A stretch of DNA of 64,000 bases from Flavisolibacter longurius (GTDB lineage Bacteria; Bacteroidota; Bacteroidia; Chitinophagales; Chitinophagaceae). Made by a program: the position numbers and the translations under genes. Position 1 is the stretch's first letter, and each line of letters opens with the position of its first letter. The notes below the pieces were generated by a model. It was given only the letters and a program-made list of their open reading frames with translations. It made no database searches and was not told where the DNA came from. Of this stretch, positions 24,843-33,800 are shown piece after piece. The stretch spans positions 1-64,000 of the forward strand of contig JABUMY010000004.1 in assembly GCA_013327885.1 (NCBI GenBank), read 5' to 3'.

Positions 24843-27829
24843 AGTACAACTTTTTTACGTGAGGATTCCAGTTCGGCTTCCAGCATGGGTTTTACCAGTT
24901 CGTATTGCTGAAAGGCCTGCTGGAGCAGTGATTCTATAGCGTCGGTATTTTCCTGGGCTTTGGCGTTCGCCTCAATCTGGGTAATGGTTTCCAGCATGGG
25001 TTGCATTTGTAAGATCCCAAGGCCGCTTTTCAGGCTGTGTGCTTTTCTGAACACCTCTTTCCATTCTTCGCGGAAGGTGAGGTCTTTGATCTCGTCGAGG
25101 GCTGTTGGTGTGAGGGTTAAAAACAGGTCCAGCACTTCGGAAGCGTATTCCGCATCGTCCATTTCTTCTAAAAAAGAAAGGTTATAGAGACCGGATGTTT
25201 TTGATTCTTCTGTTTCGGCCACCGGGCTTGTACTGCTCTCTTCTTTGAGCAAAAAGCGCTTCAGGTGAAAGAACAGTGTTGCCGGTGCAAACGGCTTGGT
25301 GAGGTATTCGTTCATCCCCAGTTCCATGCAGCGGTCTTTTTCGTTGCGCAAGGCGCTGGCCGTCATGGCAATGATGGGTATGTTGATCTGCATCTTTTTA
25401 CGGATATAGGCCGCCGTTTGAAAGCCATCCATCTCCGGCATTTGCAGGTCGGTGATGATAAGGTCGTAGGTTTCTTTTTCCAAAAACGCCACCGCTTCTT
25501 TGCCATGGTTGGCAATGTGCACTTCCATGCCAGCCTTGTGCAGCATCAGGTAGGTCACTTTCTGGTTTACAATGTTGTCTTCTATCAGCAGGATCTTTTT
25601 GCCGGCAAGCAAACTGGCAGAGAGCTGGGCCTGCTCAAGTTGCGGTACCTGGGGTTCGTTTGTGACCATTTCGCTCAGCGTCAGGGGCAGTTCAAAATAA
25701 AACGAAGTGCCTTCGCCGTAGGTGCTGCTCACCGTGATCTTTCCGCCCTGCAACTCGATCAGCCGCTTGGTGATGGAAAGCCCAAGACCCGTACCGCCAA
25801 AGCGGCGAACCATGTCGCTCCCGGCTTGTACAAAGGATTCAAATACGGAGTCCAGCTTGTCTGCCCCAATACCAATACCCGTATCGGTTACGGTGCATAC
25901 GAGGTAAAGCTCTTCTTCCCGCTTTTCCGTGGTGGCAAAAAGGGTAACAGCACCGTTTTCGGTAAACTTAACGGCATTGCTCAGGAGGTTGTTCAGCACC
26001 TGCTGCAGCTTGTGCTGGTCGCCGGTAATGTGCTGCGGAACCTCTTCAAATATGCGGTGGATGGCAATGCCTTTTTCCTTTGCTTTTACTTTAAAAGGAG
26101 CCAGTACCGAATCGATGGTTTGCTGCAGGTTGTAAGGCGTTTTTTCTACCGACATACGACCCGACTTGATCTTGGAAAGGTCAAGGATATCGTTGATCAG
26201 GGCCAGCAGAATGCCCGATGATTCTTTGATCAGGTGCAGGTAATCGCGTTGCTCGTAGTTGAGCGATGTTGTTTCCAACAGGTTGGTCATGCCAATAATG
26301 CCGTTCATAGGGGTTCGGATCTCGTGGCTCATGTTGGCCAGGAATTCTTCCTGCAGGCGCTCGGCTTTTTCGGCCCGCTTTTTTGCCCCGATAAGTTGGC
26401 GCTGGTAACGGATCACTTCCGTAATGTCTTTTCCTACCGCACTGATGGCAAACAGCTCGTTGTTTTTATCGTAAAGCGGGAATTTCACCACCAGCATATT
26501 GCGTTCGCCTTGCGTGGTGAGCAGCACGTCTTCCAACTCTACCGGCTTGCCGGTGCGTTTTACCTGTTCGTCCACCTCGGCAAAACGGGCAGATCCACCC
26601 GGTGTTTTGTGCACATTGCCGATCTCTTTTTTACCCACCACCATTTCATCGGTGGTGCCAAAGGTTTGGTGAAACTGGCGGTTCAGCATCATAAACCGGC
26701 CTTCCAGGTCTTTGAGGTAAATGATCATGGGCATGTTGTCGAGGATGGCCTGCAACTGCTCCTGCGATTCTTCCTGCTTGGCCTTGATGCGTTGTTCGGC
26801 TTCGGCCAGCAGCTTTTCGGCATATTTGCGCTCGGTAATGTCTTTAGCAATGCTTTGATAGCCAATCGCCTGGTTGCCTTCTTTCAGCAGCACCACGCTT
26901 TGTTCTATCCACCGCAACTCACCATGCTTTCCAATGATGGGGAGCTCGGTTACGGTCTCAAAGGTTTCCTGTGCTCTTTGCGCCTGGTAGAAAGCAAGTG
27001 CTTTGGGTCGCCAGCTTTCTTCAATAACGCTTAAAAAGTTTTCGCCTACCAGTTCCTCGGCGGTAAATCCGGTAAACTCCTTGCACTTGCCGCTGAGGTA
27101 AGTAAAATTTCCATCCAGGTCGGTGGTAAACACTACCAGGGCGGAGTTTTCAATCAGCCCTTTGTATTTGTGTTCGTTCAGTTGCGCTTTTTGCTCGGCG
27201 TAGCGGCGCAGGTTGTATTCACGGGTGATCTTGTACAGTAGCCCGGTAACCAGTAAAAAGGCAGCAATGCCCAGCACCACCGTTGTGGTGTAGCGAAGGT
27301 TGGTCATTTCGCTGTTTTTTTGCATGCGGGAAACAAGCAAGCGCTCCTCCTGCGCTTGCATGTTCTGGAGAATGATCTCCATTGAATCGGTCATGGCCTT
27401 TCCCCGCAGACTTGCGATCAGTTCTTCGGCCGCTTTGTGGGATGAATGTGCTTTTTCAAAAATGGCCTGTTGGAAAGCCATTTTGTTTTGCATTAATGCT
27501 GAAAGGTTAGCGATGTTGGCTTTTTGACCGGGATTGTCGCTGGTAAGCGTTTGCAGGCTGGTGATATCCTGGGCAAGTGCCTCCCGCTTTTTTTGGTAAT
27601 CGGCGGTAAAAACAGTGTTGCTGGTAATGACATAACCCCGCAGACCCGATTCCATTTCGAAAAGCGACGACCGCACGGCATTGATGCCTTCGATCACCTT
27701 GTGGGTATGGTTTACCCAGTCAAAAGACCGCTGGTGACGGTGAATATTCTGGTAGGTGTAAATAATGAGGTAAAGCAGGCCGGCAGACAGCAATAGCAGT
27801 ACAGACCAAATGGACTTTTGAATTTTCAA
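24839..27829 (-). CDS. Hybrid sensor histidine kinase (CHASE3-PAS-PAS-HisKA-HATPase-REC-Hpt)
   Basis: 996 residues from a TTG at 27829. No ATG exists before the first helix, and a perfect TAnnTTTG box at 27849-27856 lies downstream of the longer TTG start at 27874, which rules out that longer start if the box is used. Order: helix (~5-25); periplasmic CHASE3-like domain (~30-165) with 'MESGLRGYV'; second helix; two PAS/PAC domains (~200-480); HisKA with the phospho-His in 'NMSHEIRTPMNG'; HATPase with 'DTGIGI' and 'GGTGLGLSI'; receiver with Asp in 'LIITDLQMPEMDG'; and Hpt with His in 'RKAHSLKSGLG'. It forms a complete phosphorelay feeding the CheY-like protein encoded next (4-base overlap). 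Confidence 0.93.
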   Translation of the reverse strand: MKIQKSIWSVLLLLSAGLLYLIIYTYQNIHRHQRSFDWVNHTHKVIEGINAVRSSLFEMESGLRGYVITSNTVFTADYQKKREALAQDITSLQTLTSDNPGQKANIANLSALMQNKMAFQQAIFEKAHSSHKAAEELIASLRGKAMTDSMEIILQNMQAQEERLLVSRMQKNSEMTNLRYTTTVVLGIAAFLLVTGLLYKITREYNLRRYAEQKAQLNEHKYKGLIENSALVVFTTDLDGNFTYLSGKCKEFTGFTAEELVGENFLSVIEESWRPKALAFYQAQRAQETFETVTELPIIGKHGELRWIEQSVVLLKEGNQAIGYQSIAKDITERKYAEKLLAEAEQRIKAKQEESQEQLQAILDNMPMIIYLKDLEGRFMMLNRQFHQTFGTTDEMVVGKKEIGNVHKTPGGSARFAEVDEQVKRTGKPVELEDVLLTTQGERNMLVVKFPLYDKNNELFAISAVGKDITEVIRYQRQLIGAKKRAEKAERLQEEFLANMSHEIRTPMNGIIGMTNLLETTSLNYEQRDYLHLIKESSGILLALINDILDLSKIKSGRMSVEKTPYNLQQTIDSVLAPFKVKAKEKGIAIHRIFEEVPQHITGDQHKLQQVLNNLLSNAVKFTENGAVTLFATTEKREEELYLVCTVTDTGIGIGADKLDSVFESFVQAGSDMVRRFGGTGLGLSITKRLIELQGGKITVSSTYGEGTSFYFELPLTLSEMVTNEPQVPQLEQAQLSASLLAGKKILLIEDNIVNQKVTYLMLHKAGMEVHIANHGKEAVAFLEKETYDLIITDLQMPEMDGFQTAAYIRKKMQINIPIIAMTASALRNEKDRCMELGMNEYLTKPFAPATLFFHLKRFLLKEESSTSPVAETEESKTSGLYNLSFLEEMDDAEYASEVLDLFLTLTPTALDEIKDLTFREEWKEVFRKAHSLKSGLGILQMQPMLETITQIEANAKAQENTDAIESLLQQAFQQYELVKPMLEAELESSRKKVVL

Positions 27830-27848
27830 GGATATCGGTTTTACAAAG

Positions 27849-27879
27849 CAAATGTAACTTTCAATCGGAATCAATGCAA
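27849..27879 (-). promoter_or_regulatory. Promoter of the kinase-glycosyltransferase operon
   Basis: On the reverse strand TACATTTG (27856-27849) is a perfect TAnnTTTG box, with a TTG at 27879-27877 after a 20-base spacer. Transcription would start near 27841, leaving a leader of about 12 bases before the TTG start codon at 27829. Confidence 0.6.
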
Positions 27880-27959
27880 TACCTTAGTCGACCGGATAAA
27901 CGTGTTGGCCGAATTAAAGCTGTTTATTGATACCCCATTTCAATGTTATCCACATTTTT

Positions 27960-28319
27960 ATGCGCTATTTTTTCCGGAGTCTTTCGTTTGCCTGGCAGGG
28001 CATTGTAACTTTTTTTCTGCGGGAACGCAATGGGCAGATCCAGGGAGGAGTGGCGCTCTTTGTTTTGATTGCCGGCTATTTTTTCGGCATCACCAAACTT
28101 GAGTGGCTGGCGATATTGGGTTGCACGGCGCTGGTCATCAGCCTCGAGATGCTCAACTCCGCCATCGAAAAGATCTGCAATCTCTACACTCCCGAATTTC
28201 ATCCCGCAGTTAAGATCATCAAAGATGTGGCGGCGGCGGCAGTGCTTTGGTCGGCGGCCTTTTCGCTGGTGATCGGGTTAATTATTTTCTTGCCTTACGT
28301 CAGCCGGCTTTTTGCCTGA
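27960..28319 (+). CDS. dgkA: Diacylglycerol/undecaprenol kinase family protein
   Basis: 119 residues from the ATG at 27960. Small integral membrane protein with a basic N-terminus ('FLRERNGQIQGG') and three helices. The DgkA signature 'LEMLNSAIEKICNL' is present, with the catalytic Glu and Asn, and 'KIIKDVAAAAVL' follows. Members phosphorylate diacylglycerol or undecaprenol in the inner membrane, recycling lipid carriers for envelope glycans; in most non-Proteobacteria undecaprenol is the likelier substrate. It is divergent from the kinase operon and convergent with the DUF4385 gene, 18 bases away. Confidence 0.88.
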   Translation: MRYFFRSLSFAWQGIVTFFLRERNGQIQGGVALFVLIAGYFFGITKLEWLAILGCTALVISLEMLNSAIEKICNLYTPEFHPAVKIIKDVAAAAVLWSAAFSLVIGLIIFLPYVSRLFA

Positions 28320-28336
28320 AACCCATTTGCGCAGCG

Positions 28337-28834
28337 TTAACTCCTGTAGCGTTCTTTGTGCGCCTGTAGCTGGGCCTTGTACACCAAGTCGTTCTTTACC
28401 TCCTGCCACACGGCATAAAAAACGGCAGCGCTTTCGGCTTTCACGGGATCCGCATCTTGTGGTAATACCTCCCTGCCGTGGGCGCCGCTAACCCCTTTTT
28501 TGTTGGCTGGTACGGGGCCGTCGTATTTTTTTCCTGACTTGTGATTGGCATAGCGTCGGCTGCGGGTATAGCCCATTTGCAGGAATTTGCGGGCCATATC
28601 CATGCCCACAAAATCGTTTTGCTTTTTGTACTGCAGAAAAAGCCGATGAATTTTTTTGGCGGATGCTTTGGCAATGTCGGGTGTTTTAAATCGCCAGTGC
28701 GGAAGGATCTCGCTTTTGTAGGGCTCTACCAGCAGCACACCCTGTTCGCCCACACCGGTGCGGTAGAGTTCCGGTTGTTGGCGCAGATCGAGGTTTTTAT
28801 AATCCAGGGTATAATCAAATTTGGCAAAAGGCAT
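28337..28834 (-). CDS. DUF4385 family protein
   Basis: 165 residues from the ATG at 28834; a longer GTG start at 28864 adds only weak sequence. The whole protein matches the DUF4385 pattern as I remember it: 'FDYTLDYKNLDLRQQPELYR', 'GEQGVLLVEPYKSEILPHW' and 'KFLQMGYTRSRRYANH'. It is basic and cytoplasmic, with no known activity. Members occur singly in bacteria and phages. It is convergent with dgkA and divergent from the DUF983 gene. Confidence 0.8.
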   Translation of the reverse strand: MPFAKFDYTLDYKNLDLRQQPELYRTGVGEQGVLLVEPYKSEILPHWRFKTPDIAKASAKKIHRLFLQYKKQNDFVGMDMARKFLQMGYTRSRRYANHKSGKKYDGPVPANKKGVSGAHGREVLPQDADPVKAESAAVFYAVWQEVKNDLVYKAQLQAHKERYRS

Positions 28835-28963
28835 AGGGGAAGATGATGCAATCCCTGTTCCCACTGGGAAAGGTTAAGGATAAGGGTTAGGGTAAGCATA
28901 AGGGAGAAGAGAGGGCATTGTTAGCGAAAATGTTTTCCTGTAGGGTGTGGGCGGCAGTGGTGG

Positions 28964-28971
28964 TATCTTTG
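28964..28971 (+). promoter_or_regulatory. -7 promoter box before the DUF983 gene
   Basis: TATCTTTG, a perfect TAnnTTTG, 20 bases before the ATG at 28992. No convincing TTG is seen at -33. Confidence 0.5.
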
Positions 28972-28991
28972 CGCCACTAAAGTTATTGCTG

Positions 28992-29453
28992 ATGTGTGCT
29001 GTTGCCAACGATGTTAAGCCCAATATTGTGCTGAGTGTATTGCAGAACAAATGTCCGCGCTGCCGGCGTGGCGCCATGTTTCAGGTCGCCAATCCTTACC
29101 GGCTTCGGACGGTTTTGCGCATGAACGAACGCTGTACGGTGTGCAGCCAGCCGCTTGACATGGAGCCCGGTTTTTATTACGGCACCAATATGATCAGTTA
29201 TACCCTGGCCGTGCTTTTCAGTGTGCTAACATTTTTGCTTTGGATGCTTACCATCGGTTTTTCGCTTAAGGATGACCGTTTCTTCTGGTGGCTTGGCATT
29301 AACGCGGTGTTGCTGGTGCTGCTGCAACCGCCACTTATGCGGCTTAGCCGCTCTGTGTGGATCTATTTCTTTGTAAAATACAGTCCGCGCTGGCAGGAAG
29401 GCGATGTGGTGGAACCGGAACGGGTGAACAAAGACCACCAGCATAATTGGTGA
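28992..29453 (+). CDS. DUF983 zinc-ribbon membrane protein
   Basis: 153 residues from the ATG at 28992, just downstream of a perfect -7 box. An N-terminal zinc ribbon 'NKCPRCRRGAMF ... CTVCSQPLD' is followed by 'PGFYYGTNMISY', the DUF983 hallmark, and two membrane helices. The role of the family is unknown; proximity to respiratory genes has been noted for some members elsewhere. The stop codon touches the left arm of a long inverted repeat that runs to the stop of the convergent DUF2007 gene. Confidence 0.88.
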   Translation: MCAVANDVKPNIVLSVLQNKCPRCRRGAMFQVANPYRLRTVLRMNERCTVCSQPLDMEPGFYYGTNMISYTLAVLFSVLTFLLWMLTIGFSLKDDRFFWWLGINAVLLVLLQPPLMRLSRSVWIYFFVKYSPRWQEGDVVEPERVNKDHQHNW

Positions 29454-29631
29454 GGACGTGAGACGAGAAACGTCAGACGTGAGAGGTTCACAAGTTTACG
29501 GGTTCACGAGTTGAACAGCCAACACAAACTATCATACTACGGATGAAAATGTAAAAGACGCTACAGTTTTACGTTTCACGTCTGACGTCTTTTGTCTTTC
29601 GTCTGACGTTTCCCGTCTCTCATCTCCCGTC
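29454..29631. repeat. Long imperfect inverted repeat joining two stop codons
   Basis: The left arm (29454-29484, words such as gacgtgag, gacgagaaacgtcagacg) starts right after the DUF983 stop. The right arm (about 29571-29629) is its approximate reverse complement and ends at the stop of the DUF2007 gene. Both arms contain the word AACGTCAGACG or its complement. Between them lies a second degenerate family (ggttcacaagtttacgggttcacgagttg, in pieces). Both families recur elsewhere (37214-37276 and 47062-47100). Confidence 0.8.
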
Positions 29632-30043
29632 AGTTGTTCTCCGGTTCCAGCGGTTGCTTGAATTCGGCGCCGCAGTGAAAACAATGGTAGCACTGTTCAG
29701 GCATCAGGGCCAGGTCGCCCAGGAAGAAGGTAACCACGGCGCTCAGCCAGTTGACCGGTTTGCGCATGGTATTAATGAACTCTACTTTGTGGCTGTAACA
29801 TTTGGGGCAAATGCGGTTGGTTTTTTTCTCCTCGGCCATTTGCTCCAATAAGGTTCCGGCTATGCTGATCTGCTCCTGCTTTACCATCAGTTGAATGCCT
29901 CCCGTGGCGGTTGTCCAAACCGGGATGATGGTTGTGGTGGCTTCGTTCTTCAGCCAGCAATCAATGCCCTCGTCTTTGAGGCGGCCCAGGATAATATGGG
30001 CATCGATATAATTGCTGAACGACTGAACAGGAATAAAACTCAT
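29630..30043 (-). CDS. DUF2007 and zinc-ribbon protein
   Basis: 137 residues from the ATG at 30043. The N-terminal part matches DUF2007 ('FSNYIDAHIILGRLKDEGIDCWL', then 'GGIQLMVKQEQISIAGTLLEQM'), a ferredoxin-like fold called a putative signal-transducing domain. The C-terminal part has a CxxC pair ('ICPKCYSHK') and a second pair ('CFHCGAEF') separated by a hydrophobic stretch that includes 'LSAVVTFFLGDLALMP'. It is probably a small zinc-binding, possibly membrane-associated protein. Its stop is embedded in the end of the inverted repeat shared with the DUF983 gene. Confidence 0.8.
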   Translation of the reverse strand: MSFIPVQSFSNYIDAHIILGRLKDEGIDCWLKNEATTTIIPVWTTATGGIQLMVKQEQISIAGTLLEQMAEEKKTNRICPKCYSHKVEFINTMRKPVNWLSAVVTFFLGDLALMPEQCYHCFHCGAEFKQPLEPENN

Positions 30044-30430
30044 GGTAACAAGCGTAACCTTTTTAGAGGATGTATGCATCCACAAGATAAGCCACGGCGG
30101 CAAGAATTGCTAAGCCTGGCGCCATTTTCACCCGTTATTATCAATTGCCGGGTAAATCGTTGAGAAAAGAAAGCTAGTGCGTTGGGCATCAGGCGTCAAC
30201 AGGCATTTGCCTCGGGTAACCACTTTTCAGCGCATTTTTTGGAAGGTAACAAGCAGCATGCTCATCCTTGCACGCCTTGTTTAAACCTTATCTGTAGAAA
30301 CTGCGGCAAAGATTCCGCAAACAAAGTGGTGGCAGGGCCTCTTTCCGCTGTGTTCGCAAGTATTGGGGGGATGTGGCACATTTTTCGTCTTAACTGAACT
30401 AAATATTTATTCACTTTTAAATTCTAAGTT
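30044..30430. other. Intergenic region without a supported gene
   Basis: 387 bases between the starts of the divergent DUF2007 and DUF1328 genes. The longest forward frame (71 codons from 30182) has Cys/His-rich but unpatterned sequence and is not supported. No hairpin or repeat family stands out; it presumably carries both promoters. Confidence 0.5.
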
Positions 30431-30598
30431 ATGTTACGCTGGACAGTTATTTTCCTGATAGTTGCTATTATCGCCGCCATCTTCGGTTTCGGTGGCATTG
30501 CTTCCGGTGCGGCTAGTATTGCAAAAATCCTATTCTTTATCTTCCTGGTACTTTTTGTCCTGAGCCTGATCTTCGGCAGAAGAACCACGGATGTCTAA
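30431..30598 (+). CDS. DUF1328 small membrane protein (YtjA-like)
   Basis: 55 residues, ATG at 30431 and TAA at 30596-30598. It matches the DUF1328 family: '[20 protein letters not shown]', '[20 protein letters not shown]' and a short charged tail, giving two membrane helices. Function unknown; in several bacteria homologues are small stress-linked membrane proteins. It is a single-gene unit: a strong terminator follows at 30672-30697. Confidence 0.9.
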   Translation: MLRWTVIFLIVAIIAAIFGFGGIASGAASIAKILFFIFLVLFVLSLIFGRRTTDV

Positions 30599-30671
30599 TG
30601 ATTGAAAAATCTTTAAATCCTGTTTTTAGAGTAGAGGCGAAAGTGAATGTGTGTAAACAGAATTGCTAAAG

Positions 30672-30697
30672 TCCCACCGAAAGGTGGGATTTTTTTT
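30672..30697 (+). terminator. Rho-independent terminator after the DUF1328 gene
   Basis: Perfect 7-bp stem TCCCACC / GGTGGGA with a GAAA loop and eight T residues. Confidence 0.92.
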
Positions 30698-30792
30698 GTA
30701 CTAACGCGGATGGATAGCTGTTTTTAAAAAGCAGAATATTTGTTTGTTGCAATTGCATTTATACGATCACATTCTTTTCAACAAATCCTAAC

Positions 30793-30866
30793 AAAAAACC
30801 GGTCGTTCGGTAAACAATATCCCAATATCCTACTATCGCAATATCGCACTCCCAAACGACCGGTTT
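30793..30866 (-). terminator. icmF terminator with octamer-repeat loop
   Basis: Perfect 12-bp stem AAACCGGTCGTT / AACGACCGGTTT. On the reverse strand it is followed by TTTTTT, 15 bases after the icmF stop. The 47-base loop is largely imperfect GATATTG-type octamers, the same family found at 18850-18897. Confidence 0.8.
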
Positions 30867-30880
30867 CCACCACTATTTCC

Positions 30881-33800
30881 CTACATACTCCGCCGGTACT
30901 GTCCGCCCACTTCGTAAAGTGCATGGGTGATCTGTCCCAGCGAGCAAACTTTTACTGTTTCCATCAGTTCGGCAAACAGGTTGCCGTTAGCTACCGCCAC
31001 TTCTTTCAGTCGCTGTAAAGCCGCTTCGCTTTTTTCTTCGTTGCGTTTCCAAAAAGCCTGCAGGTTGGTGATCTGCTGCTCTTTTTCTTCTTTGGTAGAG
31101 CGGATCACTTCGCCCGGCAGTACGGTTGGACTTCCGTTTTTATTCAAAAAAGTATTCACGCCAACGATGGGCAGCTCACCGGTGTGCTTCAGGTGCTCGT
31201 AGTGCAGGCTTTCTTCCTGGATCTTGTTTCGCTGGTACATCCGTTCCATTGCTCCTAACACGCCACCGCGTTCGGTAATGCGGTCAAATTCTGTCAGCAC
31301 GGCTTCTTCCACCAGGTCGGTCAGTTCTTCAATAAGGAAAGAACCCTGGATAAAGTTTTCTGTTTTGGCCGAACCCAGCTCACGGTTGATGATCAGTTGA
31401 ATGGCCATTGCACGGCGAACGCTTTCTTCCGTTGGCGTGGTGATGGCTTCATCGTAAGCATTTGTGTGCAGCGAATTACAGTTGTCGTAAATCGCATACA
31501 GGGCCTGCAATGTGGTGCGGATATCGTTGAAATCGATCTCCTGCGCATGCAGGCTTCTGCCCGATGTTTGAATGTGGTATTTGAGCTTTTGCGAACGGTC
31601 GGCCGCCTTGTATTTGCCCTTCATGGCCTTGGCCCAGATGCGGCGTGCCACACGGCCGATCACACTGTATTCGGGGTCCATGCCGTTGGAAAAAAAGAAG
31701 GAAAGATTGGCCGCAAAATCATCGATGGCCATACCGCGGCTCAGGTAATATTCCACGTAGGTAAAACCGTTGGCCAGCGTAAACGCCAGTTGAGTAATAG
31801 GGTTGGCGCCGGCTTCGGCGATGTGGTAACCCGAAATGGAAACGCTGTAAAAATTGCGGACTTTTTTATCGATAAAATATTCCTGTACATCGCCCATCAG
31901 CTTCAGCGCAAATTCAGTGGAGAAGATGCAGGTGTTCTGCGCCTGGTCTTCTTTTAAAATGTCGGCCTGCACCGTGCCGCGAACCTGCTGCAGCGCTTCC
32001 GCTTTCAACTTTTCATAAAGCTCTTTCGGCAGCACCTCATCACCACTTAAGCCCAGTAGTTTTAATCCCAAGCCACTGTTGCCTTCCGGTAACCGTTCGG
32101 GATAGGAAGGGTTGTAATAAGACGGCTGACTTTGAACTGCATACTTTTGACTTTGTACTTTTTTCACTTCTTCCCACAAGCCGTTCTCTGTAATATATTT
32201 TTCGCACTGCTGGTCGATGGCAGCATTCATAAAAAACGCCAGCAGCATTGGCGCCGGTCCGTTGATGGTCATCGACACCGATGTTCTCGGGTCGCAAAGG
32301 TCAAAACCGCTGTACAGCTTTTTCGCATCATCAACCGTGGCGATGCTCACACCGCTGTTGCCGATCTTGCCATAAATATCCGGACGATACGCCGGGTCTT
32401 CGCCGTACAGCGTTACGCTGTCAAAGGCCGTGGAAAGACGCTTGGCCGGTTGGCCCTGCGATACATAATGAAAACGTTTATTGGTGCGTTCAGGTCCGCC
32501 TTCACCGGCAAACATCCGGGTGGGATCTTCTTCGGTGCGTTTGAGCGGGAACACACCGGCCGTATAAGGAAATTCACCGGGAATGTTCTCCTGCAGTTGC
32601 CAGCGCAGGATATCGCCCCAGTCCTTGTATTTGGGCAATACCACTTTGGGAATGCGGGTGCCGCTGAGCGACGTGGTGGTCAGCGGTTGCTTTATCACTT
32701 TATCGCGGACCTTGTATTCAAAAAACGCTGAGGCGTATTGCTGTTGCAATTCGGGCCAGGCTTCAATGAGCTTTTTACAGTCGGGGTGAAGCTTTTCTTC
32801 AAAGTTTTTGTGGAGCGATTTCATATCTGCGAGATAGGGAATCTCTGTACCTACTGTTTCTAACACACCATTGATCTGGTATAGTTTAGAAGCGACGGCG
32901 CTTTGTTCGGCCACCCATTGATCGTAACCCCGGTTGTTCTCCGAAATTTCAGAGAGATAACGCACCCGCTTGGGCGGAATGATCTGCGATTTGGTAGTGG
33001 TATCGCTTACATGCGCATGCTGCTCAACGGCGCCAAACTGTACGCCTGTTTTCGTTGCCAGTGTTGCCATCAGCTTTTCAAACAGCTCGTTGATGCCGGC
33101 GTCGTTGAATTGGGCCGCAATAGTTCCCACCACCGGCAGTTCTTCGTCCTTTGCCGTCCACAGGCCGTGGTTACGTTTGTACTGTTTGCGTACATCGTGC
33201 AGGGCATCCAGCGCACCCGCTTTGTCAAATTTGTTGATGGCGATGACATCGGCATAGTCCAGCATGTTGATCTTTTCCAACTGCGAAGCCGCACCGTATT
33301 CCGGCGTCATCACGTAGAGGCTTAGGTTGCAATAATCAAGGATAGACGCATCGCTTTGGCCCACGCCGGCACTTTCGAGAATAATAAAATCAAAGCCCGC
33401 GGCCCGGCAAATGTCCAGCGCATCCTGCACGTGGGCACTCAGGGCCACTTCGCTGTCGCGGGTGGCCAAAGATCGCATGTAGGCGCGGGGCGAAGAAATG
33501 GCATTCATCCGGATACGGTCGCCCAGCAGGGCGCCACCGGTTTTTTTCTTGGAAGGATCCACAGAAATAACGGCGATGGTTTTATCGGGGAAAGCATTCA
33601 GGTAACGGCGAACAATTTCGTCCGTCACCGATGATTTGCCGGCGCCGCCGGTACCGGTAATGCCGAGAACGGCCTCCCCAGCCCCTCCGGTGGAAGGGCT
33701 ACCCACCGCACTTGCCTCGCTTTGCGCTGTTTCTTTATTTAACGCAGGCTTGCCGTTTTGCAAGGCTTGTAAAATCGGGCTATAATCTTGTCCTGCTTCC

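Noticed and set aside
25265-26221. 318-codon forward frame inside the kinase gene
   Set aside because: It is the antisense of a well-supported kinase with all domains intact; composition and residues are those of a shadow frame.
27830-27874. Longer TTG start for the hybrid kinase
   Set aside because: A perfect promoter -7 box at 27849-27856 lies inside that extension, so the TTG at 27829 is preferred.
30182-30397. 71-codon forward frame with several Cys and His
   Set aside because: Spacing of Cys residues fits no zinc motif, there is no start-site support, and the frame lies in a promoter-type gap.
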